NCBI GenBank assembly: GCA_031290635.1
Contig: JAITNE010000197.1
Location: 1-7,193 of the forward strand
From: Tannerella sp.
GTDB taxonomy: Bacteria; Bacteroidota; Bacteroidia; Bacteroidales; Tannerellaceae
Direction: 5' to 3'
Length of the DNA stretch: 7,193 nucleotides
Part shown: positions 1 through 6,056 of the stretch, in pieces
How the letters are laid out: every line of letters begins with the position of its first letter
How positions within the stretch are numbered: position 1 is the first letter of the stretch
The notes under the pieces: model-generated
What the model was told of the DNA's origin: nothing
Database searches by the model: none
Seen by the model: the letters and a program-made list of their open reading frames with translations, nothing else
Program-made: the position numbers and the translations under genes

Positions 1-813
1 CGCCAATGGTACGAGCGCATCCTCGAACTGATAGACAATTATCATCCCGACTTGCTCTATACCGATGGCGGGTTGCCTTTCGGTAACGACGTCGGACGCA
101 GCATGATTGCGCATTATTACAATCAGGACGCCAAGCAGAAACGACCGCAGGGCGTAGCTTATACCTGCAAGGAAGCTTCGGCAGGGCGCTGGGTGCAGGA
201 CTATGAGCGCGGCTCGGCCGACAGTATCCGCGAGTATCCCTGGCAAACAGATACTTCGATTGGTGACTGGTATTATCGTACCGGACAGAAATACATGAGT
301 GCGACGGAAGTTATTCAGATGCTTATTGACATCGTCAGCAAAAACGGAAACCTGTTGCTCAACATTGTACAAACACCCGAAGGCGACCTCGAACAGGATG
401 TGCTGGATATTCTGGAAAGCATTGCCGTCTGGATGGAGACCAACAGTGTTGCCATTTACGATACCCGTCCGTGGATTCTTTTCGGCGAAGGACCATCGTT
501 GACTGCTTCTCAGGAAAAAGCTCCTTTCGGACATATCGCGAATGCCGTTAAAGACGTGCGCCAATATCAGCCGGGAGACCTCCGTTTCACGGCGAAAGGC
601 AAGACCATTTACACCTTCTGCATGGAACTGCCGGCAGATGATATTCATATCAAAGCCTTAGGATTGCAAGCTAAAACGGGTAAAAAAATATCTTCGGTGA
701 AACTTCTGGGGAGCGGCGAAAAAATCGCATGGACGCAAACCGCCGACGAGGTAGTTATTCAACGACCGAAACAATTACCGAACTATAATACCATCGTCTT
801 TGAAATAAGATGA
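1..813 (+). CDS. Alpha-L-fucosidase, GH29 family (5'-truncated by window edge)
   Basis: The reading frame is open from base 1, so the start lies upstream; 270 residues are visible and roughly the first 200 or more of a usual 440-600 residue GH29 enzyme are missing. GH29 enzymes release alpha-linked L-fucose from glycans by a retaining mechanism. The fragment contains [10 protein letters not shown], which matches the family's PDLLWFDG motif; the Asp of TDGG (fragment residue 22, bases 64-66) is the expected nucleophile. Further family-like stretches are [13 protein letters not shown] and [13 protein letters not shown], then [10 protein letters not shown] near the end of the barrel. The last ~100 residues (from about [12 protein letters not shown]) look like the C-terminal beta-sandwich. 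Any signal peptide lies outside the window. The subfamily (broad GH29-A or alpha-1,3/4-specific GH29-B) cannot be decided from the fragment. The stop overlaps the trmD start by 4 bp, so the two are probably co-transcribed. Confidence 0.9.
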   Translation, partial: RQWYERILELIDNYHPDLLYTDGGLPFGNDVGRSMIAHYYNQDAKQKRPQGVAYTCKEASAGRWVQDYERGSADSIREYPWQTDTSIGDWYYRTGQKYMSATEVIQMLIDIVSKNGNLLLNIVQTPEGDLEQDVLDILESIAVWMETNSVAIYDTRPWILFGEGPSLTASQEKAPFGHIANAVKDVRQYQPGDLRFTAKGKTIYTFCMELPADDIHIKALGLQAKTGKKISSVKLLGSGEKIAWTQTADEVVIQRPKQLPNYNTIVFEIR

Positions 814-1484
814 GGATAGATATATTGACGGTTTTGCCGGAGATGATTGAAGGCGCGTTGCACTGTTCGATACTGCAGCGTGCGCAGGACAAGGGGCTGG
901 TAGAGATACAGCTGCATAATCTGCGAGAGTTTACTGCAAACAAATGGCGGCGTGTGGACGATTATCCTTTTGGTGGCGAGGCCGGCATGGTCATGCAGAT
1001 AGAGCCGATTGACAGGGCTATCGAGGCGCTGAAATCCGAACGCGAGTATGATGAAGTCATATATACTTCGCCCGACGGAGAGCGGTTCAATCAACAGATG
1101 GCAAACCAACTGTCGATGCTTCGCAGTATAATCATCCTTTGCGGGCATTACAAGGGCATAGACTACCGCATTCGCGAACATCTGATAACAAGGGAAATCT
1201 CCGTCGGCGACTATGTGCTGACGGGTGGCGAACTTGCGGCGGCGGTCATTGCCGACGCTACCGTGAGGATCATTCCCGGCGTTATCGGCGACGAGCAAAG
1301 CGCCTTGTCGGATTCGTTTCAGGACGGGCTGCTGGCTTCGCCGGTTTATACTCGTCCTGCTTCCTACAAAGGTTGGGATGTGCCGGAAGTACTGCTTTCG
1401 GGACATGAACGGAATATCCACGAATGGCGTATTCAACAAGCGATGGAAAGAACGGAACGGCTTAGACCCGACATCATAAGTTAG
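810..1484 (+). CDS. trmD: tRNA (guanine-N1-)-methyltransferase TrmD
   Basis: TrmD transfers a methyl group from S-adenosylmethionine to N1 of G37 next to the anticodon in tRNAs reading CNN, UGG-type and similar codons, which prevents +1 frameshifting; it is a cytoplasmic, knotted SPOUT-class dimer. The 224-residue length is close to the usual 225-255. Family blocks seen in order are [12 protein letters not shown] at the N-terminus, [21 protein letters not shown] (residues ~46-65), the knot and SAM-site stretch [14 protein letters not shown], then [13 protein letters not shown] and [16 protein letters not shown], and a C-terminal helical part with YTRP and VLLSGHE. The Glu in GGEAGMVM, where many phyla have Gly, is as I remember it from Bacteroidota TrmD. 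The ATG sits inside ATGA shared with the upstream fucosidase stop, an arrangement suited to translational coupling. No rpsP, rimM or rplS is adjacent, unlike the classical trmD operon. Confidence 0.97.
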   Translation: MRIDILTVLPEMIEGALHCSILQRAQDKGLVEIQLHNLREFTANKWRRVDDYPFGGEAGMVMQIEPIDRAIEALKSEREYDEVIYTSPDGERFNQQMANQLSMLRSIIILCGHYKGIDYRIREHLITREISVGDYVLTGGELAAAVIADATVRIIPGVIGDEQSALSDSFQDGLLASPVYTRPASYKGWDVPEVLLSGHERNIHEWRIQQAMERTERLRPDIIS

Positions 1485-1513
1485 TTATCACAAGATAAAA
1501 GTTTGTACCTTTG
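1481..1513 (+). promoter_or_regulatory. Bacteroidota-type sigma promoter for the oxidoreductase-GH95 operon
   Basis: TACCTTTG at 1506-1513 matches the Bacteroidota -7 consensus TAnnTTTG exactly. A weak -33 candidate, TTAG at 1481-1484, lies 21 bp upstream and overlaps the trmD stop codon. Transcription would start at about 1518-1522, leaving a leader of about 50 nt before the ATG at 1570. The -7 match is seen directly; the -33 element is poor and the start point is inferred. Confidence 0.6.
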
Positions 1514-1530
1514 CCGCATAAATCATCATC

Positions 1531-1552
1531 AATCATTAATCAATCATTAATC
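1531..1552 (+). repeat. Two perfect 11-bp tandem repeats in the leader
   Basis: AATCATTAATC occurs twice back to back (1531-1541 and 1542-1552), followed by a partial AAT and preceded by the related AATCATCATC. It lies between the predicted promoter and the start codon at 1570, so it would be in the mRNA leader. AT-rich leaders are normal in this phylum; the exact duplication may be simple slippage. Confidence 0.6.
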
Positions 1553-1569
1553 AATAACATTATACAATC

Positions 1570-2682
1570 ATGAAATTAAGAGGTATTTTGCTTGCTACGG
1601 CGAGTTTTATTTGCGTGCAACTTATGATTGCACAGGTTGACAATCCGCCGGTGCGTATCGGAGTGGATGGGCTTTCGCACGACCACATTCACGGGCTGTT
1701 GCGCAAGCACAATGAGCGAAAAGACATCAGCATCGTTGGCGTTGCCGAAGCCAATCCCGAGCTGGTGGAGAAGTACGTCAAGATGTACGGACTTGACAGG
1801 GGTATTATCTTTCCCGACCTGGAAACGATGATTCTGAAGACCAAGCCGGAAGGCGTGGTGGCTTTCAATTCTATTTACGACCACTTGAAAACGGTTGAGA
1901 TATGTGCTCCTCACGGGGTTCATGTGATGGTTGAGAAGCCGTTGGCGGTCAATTCAAAACATGCTCTCAAGATGGCGCAGCTGGCAAAGCGGCATAAGAT
2001 TCATATCCTTACAAACTATGAAACTACTTGGTATCCGACGCATTATAAGGCTTACGAAATTGCGGTTGCCACGTCGCAGATAGGCGAGATAAACAAGATT
2101 GTTGTTCACGACGGACACAAAGGTCCGGTTGAGATAGGATGTTCCAAAGAGTTTCTGGCTTGGTTGACAGACCCCGTGCTGAATGGCGGCGGGGCGGTGA
2201 TTGATTTCGGTTGCTATGGCGCTAACTTGACGACCTGGCTGATGAAGAACGAGGAGCCGGTGAGCGTTACCGCGATTCTCCAGCAAATCAAGCCGGAGGT
2301 TTATCCTAAGGTTGATGATATGGCGACGATTATTCTGACTTATCCTCATGCGCAGGCTATCCTGCAAGGCTCGTGGAACTGGCCGGTGGACAGGAAAGAT
2401 ATTGATATCTACGGTAAAGCCGGTTATGTAAGGGCTTTTAACGACACAAACCTGGAGTACAGGCTCAAGCGCGAAGTTCCGAAGGAGGAACTGAAGGTAA
2501 CAGAGTTTCCGACGGAAGCCCGAGAGCCGTTCGGCTACTTCGGACATGTCATAAGGGGTGATTGGCAGGTGAAACCTGCGGATTTATCTTCCCTGGAAAA
2601 CAATCTGATTGTGGTGAAAATACTTGACGCAGCCCGACTAAGCGCAAAAAAGGGGAAAACAATTACTTTTAATTTAAAATAA
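1570..2682 (+). CDS. Secreted Gfo/Idh/MocA-family oxidoreductase
   Basis: This 370-residue protein has the two-domain layout of NAD(P)-dependent sugar and polyol oxidoreductases. Residues 1-21 form a Sec signal peptide (basic start, hydrophobic core, likely cut at A21-Q22); there is no twin-arginine motif. The Rossmann part starts at VRIGVDGLSHDH (residues 28-39), with an acidic residue at the end of strand 2 (E60), suggesting NAD rather than NADP. The family EKP motif is at 122-124, with K123 the expected catalytic or cofactor lysine. The C-terminal domain has GGG(206-208)-x3-D212-x-G214-x-Y216; Tyr at the usual His position recalls glucose-fructose oxidoreductase. It lacks the YPTHGLGP signature I associate with GH109. 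The substrate is not deducible. The GH95 gene starts 6 bp downstream, so both proteins are probably made together and exported. There is no Shine-Dalgarno sequence; ATG at 1570 is chosen because it gives a complete signal peptide. Confidence 0.88.
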   Translation: MKLRGILLATASFICVQLMIAQVDNPPVRIGVDGLSHDHIHGLLRKHNERKDISIVGVAEANPELVEKYVKMYGLDRGIIFPDLETMILKTKPEGVVAFNSIYDHLKTVEICAPHGVHVMVEKPLAVNSKHALKMAQLAKRHKIHILTNYETTWYPTHYKAYEIAVATSQIGEINKIVVHDGHKGPVEIGCSKEFLAWLTDPVLNGGGAVIDFGCYGANLTTWLMKNEEPVSVTAILQQIKPEVYPKVDDMATIILTYPHAQAILQGSWNWPVDRKDIDIYGKAGYVRAFNDTNLEYRLKREVPKEELKVTEFPTEAREPFGYFGHVIRGDWQVKPADLSSLENNLIVVKILDAARLSAKKGKTITFNLK

Positions 2683-2688
2683 ACATTT

Positions 2689-5067
2689 ATGAGACACATC
2701 TTTATTTTCAGTCTGTTTGTTATCTTGACAACAGCTTGCAATTCATCCGCCTTCAACGGCGAAAAGGGCGCGAAGGGCGATATGACCCTGTGGTATGACC
2801 AGCCCGCAGTACAGTGGCTGGACGCGTCGCCGGTCGGCAACGGTATGCTGGCCGGAATGGTCTTCGGACGTACCGGCGAGGAGCGTATCGCGCTAAACGA
2901 GTCGAGTCTTTGGTCGGGCGTGCCGCACGACTATGACGATCCGCTATCCGGCACGCATTTCAACTACATCAAAGAGCAGATATTCGCCGGCAAGTATGCC
3001 GAGATGGGCGATTTCATCGACGCTAACTTCTACGGTAAACCGGCGGCTCAACAGGCTTATCAGCCGCTGGGAGACCTTCTGCTGACGTTTCCCGATGTTG
3101 ACACGCTGGCAGTTACCGATTATCGCCGAGAGCTGGATATGCAGACCGGCGTCGCGTCGGTCGTGTACAAGTCGAGAGGCGTCGGGTATCGTCGGGAAGT
3201 GTTCGTGTCCTGTCCCGACAGGGTGATGGTGGTGCGGGTTTCGACCGACCGGAAAGGCGCGCTCAACATGCGGGCTGCGTTCAATTCGCCTTTTACGGAC
3301 GAGATATTGATGACAGACGATGATTTGATTGTTAACGGGACGTGGAAGAATCCCAACGCCGAAGCCAACTCGTGGAACTGGCTGATTGCCGAATCGAACG
3401 AGAAGGGATTGCAGATGCAGACCGTTTTGAAGGTCGAAACCGACGGCGGAACATCCGAAGTAACCGGCGACAAGATTGAAATCAAGGGAGCCGGCTCCGT
3501 TACATTCCTGTTGACGGCGGCTACGAGTTATGTGAAATACAACGACATCAGCGCCAACCCCGCCGAGCGTACATCGAAGGTTATGGCGGCCGTCGAAGGC
3601 AAGCCGTACAAGGATTTGCTCAAGACTCATACGGATGATTTCAAAGGATTGATGGGACGGGTGCATCTGACTTTGCCGGTTGACAAGGCTTTGGAGGAAT
3701 TGTCCGTCAACGAGCGTCTGGCGAAGTTGAAAGACGGCGGACAGGACGCCAACCTTGAAGGATTGGTATTTCAGTTCGGGCGTTACGCGCTGGCTGCGAG
3801 CAGTCGCGCCGGCGGACAAACGGCCAACTTGCAGGGCATCTGGAATCAGGAACTTCTGCCGCCGTGGGGCAGTAAATACACGATTAACATCAATATTCAG
3901 ATGAATTACTGGCCTGCGGAAGTCGGCAACCTTGCCGAGTGCGCTCAACCGCTGTTTGACATGGTTGAGGACTTGTCCGAGACGGGTCACAAGACCGCCG
4001 GCGTCTATTACGGCGTCGAAAAAGGCTGGGTGGCTCATCATAACACCGATTTATGGCGGGGTACTGCGCCGGTGGACGCGTCGCGGTTCGGCATGTGGCC
4101 TGTCGGCGGAGCGTGGCTGACGCTTCACCTTTGCGAACATTACAATTACTGTCAGGACAGGGATTTCCTGCGTAAATATTATCCCACAATCAAGGGATCG
4201 GCGGAGTTTTTGTTGAATTTATTGGTAGAACATCCACGTCTGGGCTATCTGGTAACCCCGTTTTCGATGTCGCCCGAGCACGGGTTTCAATATACCGACG
4301 GAAAGACGAAGAAAACAGGCTACGTCTCGCCCGCGCCTACGATGGACGTGGGGATTATGCGCGAATTGTTTCCCTACGTAATTCAATTCAGCGAAATTCT
4401 TGGGGTTGATGAGGATTTACGCGCTCAATTGCGGGTAGCTTTAGACCGCTTGCCGCCTTACAAGGTCAACAGTCTGGGCAACCTTCAGGAATGGGTCGAG
4501 GATTTTGAAAACGGCCCCGGCGGTCATAACTTCTCGGCCAACTTTCCGTTTTTCCCCGGCAAATCCATACAGTTGCGTCGCGAGGAAGACGCCGCATTCG
4601 TAGCCGCCACCCGCAACTGGATGGACGGACGGCGAACAGGAGGCGGATTTCCGGCGTCGTGGGACATCTGCATGTGGTCGCGACTTGAACGTGGCGACAA
4701 AACCGCGCCCCTGATTACAGCCGGCGCCCGAGCCGCCGCCCTCAACCTCCACCGCAACGGAAGCTCTAATCAGATTGACGCGACCTTCGGATATACTGCC
4801 GGAGTAGCCGAATCGCTGCTGCAAAGTCATGCCGGCGAAATCGTACTGCTGCCCGCTTTGGCGACGAGCTGGCCTGAAGGCTCTGTTAGCGGTCTGCGAG
4901 CGCGCGGCGGTTACACTGTAAGCATGTCGTGGAAGGACGGAGTATTGATTTCCGCACAAATCACCCATCCGAGAGGCGGCGAAATACCTGTTCGTTACAA
5001 GGATAAAGTCAGGACAGTAACCGTTTCGGCAACCGAACCGCTTACATTAAACGGAGAACTTGATTGA
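2689..5067 (+). CDS. GH95-family glycoside hydrolase (alpha-L-fucosidase / alpha-L-galactosidase), lipoprotein
   Basis: GH95 enzymes are inverting alpha-1,2-L-fucosidases, with some alpha-L-galactosidases; 792 residues is a normal length. The N-terminus is a lipoprotein signal ending at TTAC (Cys17); Leu is at -4 rather than -3, a relaxed lipobox. No acidic cluster follows the Cys, so surface export is not implied. Domains in order: beta-sandwich with LWYDQPA, PVGNGMLAGMVFG and LNESSLWSG (residues 34-77); linker; (alpha/alpha)6 barrel with TANLQGIWN (378-386), NIN at 400-402, QMNYWPAE, SPEH with general acid E530, and QID with D697; then a C-terminal beta domain with LRARGGYTVSMSW. By comparison with the Bifidobacterium enzyme, N400, N402, E530 and D697 match the catalytic set, so activity is likely. 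Two oddities: the usual HRHxSHLxxLYPG segment reads GHNFSANFPFFPG (612-624), and the usual QIDxNFG reads QIDATFG. The exact substrate is therefore open. Confidence 0.93.
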   Translation: MRHIFIFSLFVILTTACNSSAFNGEKGAKGDMTLWYDQPAVQWLDASPVGNGMLAGMVFGRTGEERIALNESSLWSGVPHDYDDPLSGTHFNYIKEQIFAGKYAEMGDFIDANFYGKPAAQQAYQPLGDLLLTFPDVDTLAVTDYRRELDMQTGVASVVYKSRGVGYRREVFVSCPDRVMVVRVSTDRKGALNMRAAFNSPFTDEILMTDDDLIVNGTWKNPNAEANSWNWLIAESNEKGLQMQTVLKVETDGGTSEVTGDKIEIKGAGSVTFLLTAATSYVKYNDISANPAERTSKVMAAVEGKPYKDLLKTHTDDFKGLMGRVHLTLPVDKALEELSVNERLAKLKDGGQDANLEGLVFQFGRYALAASSRAGGQTANLQGIWNQELLPPWGSKYTININIQMNYWPAEVGNLAECAQPLFDMVEDLSETGHKTAGVYYGVEKGWVAHHNTDLWRGTAPVDASRFGMWPVGGAWLTLHLCEHYNYCQDRDFLRKYYPTIKGSAEFLLNLLVEHPRLGYLVTPFSMSPEHGFQYTDGKTKKTGYVSPAPTMDVGIMRELFPYVIQFSEILGVDEDLRAQLRVALDRLPPYKVNSLGNLQEWVEDFENGPGGHNFSANFPFFPGKSIQLRREEDAAFVAATRNWMDGRRTGGGFPASWDICMWSRLERGDKTAPLITAGARAAALNLHRNGSSNQIDATFGYTAGVAESLLQSHAGEIVLLPALATSWPEGSVSGLRARGGYTVSMSWKDGVLISAQITHPRGGEIPVRYKDKVRTVTVSATEPLTLNGELD

Positions 5068-5090
5068 TGATGATTCATCGAAATTACGAA

Positions 5091-5260
5091 GACCAAATAC
5101 CCGCCGGTAACAGTTATCGGTTCATTTCCGGAGACCGGAAACCCGCCGATACTAGTTACCGGTTCATTTCCGGAGACCGGAAACCCGCCGATACTAGTTA
5201 CCGGTTCATTTCCGGAGACCGGAAACCCGCCGGTACTAGTTATCGGTTCATTTCCGGAGA
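5091..5260. repeat. 42-bp tandem repeat array with internal hairpins
   Basis: Three full 42-bp units lie head to tail at 5112-5153, 5154-5195 and 5196-5237, with a 23-bp partial unit at 5238-5260 and a degraded half unit at 5091-5111. Neighbouring full units differ by one base each. Every full unit contains TTTCCGG-AGA-CCGGAAA (5125-5141, 5167-5183, 5209-5225). An outer 6-bp stem around a 3x3 internal loop extends this to a 35-nt hairpin (5116-5150, 5158-5192, 5200-5234), with 7-nt linkers containing ACTAGT. Because 42 is a multiple of 3, frames stay open on both strands: + reads SYRFISGDRKPADT, - reads NEPVTSIGGFPVSG. There are no unique spacers, so this is not CRISPR. It starts 23 bp after the GH95 stop. 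Function unknown; transcript-end structure or a REP-like element are the plausible choices. Confidence 0.93.
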
Positions 5261-5294
5261 TTTCATAAAAAGACGTCAAATATTTTTTTGAAAT
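5260..5294 (+). terminator. AT-rich inverted repeat, possible terminator of the oxidoreductase-GH95 operon
   Basis: ATTTCATAAAAA (5260-5271) and TTTTTTTGAAAT (5283-5294) pair over 12 positions with one T-T mismatch around an 11-nt loop that contains the palindrome GACGTC. It begins at the last base of the 42-bp array and has seven T in the 3' arm. It is AT-rich and so weak by itself, and there is no GC stem followed by a T run, so it is only terminator-like. It could act in either direction. The inverted repeat is seen directly; the role is inferred. Confidence 0.4.
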
Positions 5295-5343
5295 AAATAA
5301 ATAAACATCTACAGATAATCGGCAATCGTCGAACTTATCACCC

Positions 5344-5383
5344 AAAATTAAAACCCGAACTGCAAAAATTAAGACCCTGACTG
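5344..5383 (+). repeat. Two 19-nt direct repeats, 21 bp apart, before the sigma gene
   Basis: AAAATTAAAACCCGAACTG (5344-5362) and AAAATTAAGACCCTGACTG (5365-5383) match at 16 of 19 positions with a start-to-start distance of 21 bp, two helical turns. The second copy ends 4 bp before the sigma factor ATG at 5388. No TAnnTTTG element is visible between 5295 and 5387, so whether the copies lie in a promoter region or in the mRNA leader is not settled. A paired protein-binding site is one possible reading. Confidence 0.5.
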
Positions 5384-5387
5384 TAAT

Positions 5388-5966
5388 ATGAACGAAGAAA
5401 ATACTATCGACCTGGACGAACTCTTTCGCAGGATGGCTTGGAAAGACGATGAAGAGGCATTCCGGATAATTTTTTACCGGTTTTTCTCGCCCCTCTGCGT
5501 CTTTTCAATGCGCTACATCCGTCAAAAAGAAACCTGTGAAGACATCGTGCAGGAAACCTTCCTCAAAATATGGAAAAACCGTCAATCCCTGGAGATCCGC
5601 ACTTCCTCGCGCAACCTCCTTATCACTGCCGTGAAGAACTCCTGCATCGACTATCTACGCAAACAGGAATCCGAATACCGACGCCAAGAACAGTACAATC
5701 CCGACGACGACCTCACCGACTCGCCCGAAGACATCTACTCGGCCGCCGAACTCGAACAAATCCTGCACGCAGCCCTCGCCAAACTGCCCGACAATATCCG
5801 AACCGTCTTCGAGATGAACCGCTTCGAAGGCAAGACCTACGCCAAAATCGCCGAAGAACAAAACATCTCGGTCAAAACCGTCGAATCATACATGACCAAA
5901 TCCCTCAAACTACTTCGCATCGAACTGAAAGACTTTATGCCACTGATAATACTTTTCATGTCATAA
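5388..5966 (+). CDS. ECF RNA polymerase sigma-70 factor (Bacteroides-expansion type)
   Basis: This 192-residue protein is of the usual ECF length with two sigma domains. Region 2 spans about residues 23-92: a helical FRIIFYRFFSPLCVFSMRYI, then CEDIVQETFLKIWKNR (core-polymerase binding) and SRNLLITAVKNSCIDYLRKQ (-10 recognition). A variable acidic linker (~98-120, PDDDLTDSPED) leads to region 4 (~121-178) with LPDNIRTVFEMNRFEGKTYAKIAEEQNISVKTVESYMTKSLKLLR, whose helix-turn-helix would read the -35 element. It directs polymerase to specific promoters when released from its anti-sigma factor. The FecR-type gene 90 bp downstream is the expected partner; in Bacteroidota such pairs typically switch on a SusC/SusD or other TonB-dependent uptake locus. 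The gene is C-rich on the coding strand, unlike the first four genes. Residues 184-192 (MPLIILFMS) are a short hydrophobic tail. The target genes cannot be named from the sequence. Confidence 0.94.
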   Translation: MNEENTIDLDELFRRMAWKDDEEAFRIIFYRFFSPLCVFSMRYIRQKETCEDIVQETFLKIWKNRQSLEIRTSSRNLLITAVKNSCIDYLRKQESEYRRQEQYNPDDDLTDSPEDIYSAAELEQILHAALAKLPDNIRTVFEMNRFEGKTYAKIAEEQNISVKTVESYMTKSLKLLRIELKDFMPLIILFMS

Positions 5967-6056
5967 AGGTTTTTTAAGATAGGGTATATCGCCTTTTAAC
6001 CGTCAAACAAACAAAAATATTCCGCGCTACAAAGCATCAAACTAAAAAAACAAACA

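Noticed and set aside
783..1439. 218-codon minus-strand frame over trmD
   Set aside because: Antisense to an unambiguous trmD; no recognisable domain in the translation.
1570..2682. GH109-type NAD-dependent glycosidase
   Set aside because: It shares the Gfo/Idh fold, but it is shorter (370 residues), has no twin-arginine signal and lacks the YPTHGLGP-type signature; an oxidoreductase is the safer call.
2944..4041. Long open frame (365 codons) on the minus strand inside the GH95 gene
   Set aside because: It lies wholly antisense to a well-supported GH95 gene, its translation matches no family I recognise, and GC-rich codons on the coding strand readily leave the opposite strand open.
5112..5260. 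CRISPR array
   Set aside because: The 42-bp units are contiguous with no unique spacers, and no cas gene is present.
5287..5318. Promoter for the sigma gene with TTTG at 5287-5290 as -33
   Set aside because: The sequence at the right spacing (TACAGATA, 5310-5317) does not match TAnnTTTG beyond the TA.
4995..5345. 116-codon minus-strand frame through the repeat array
   Set aside because: Explained by the 42-bp period being a multiple of three; it overlaps the GH95 3' end and shows no recognisable domain outside the repeats.
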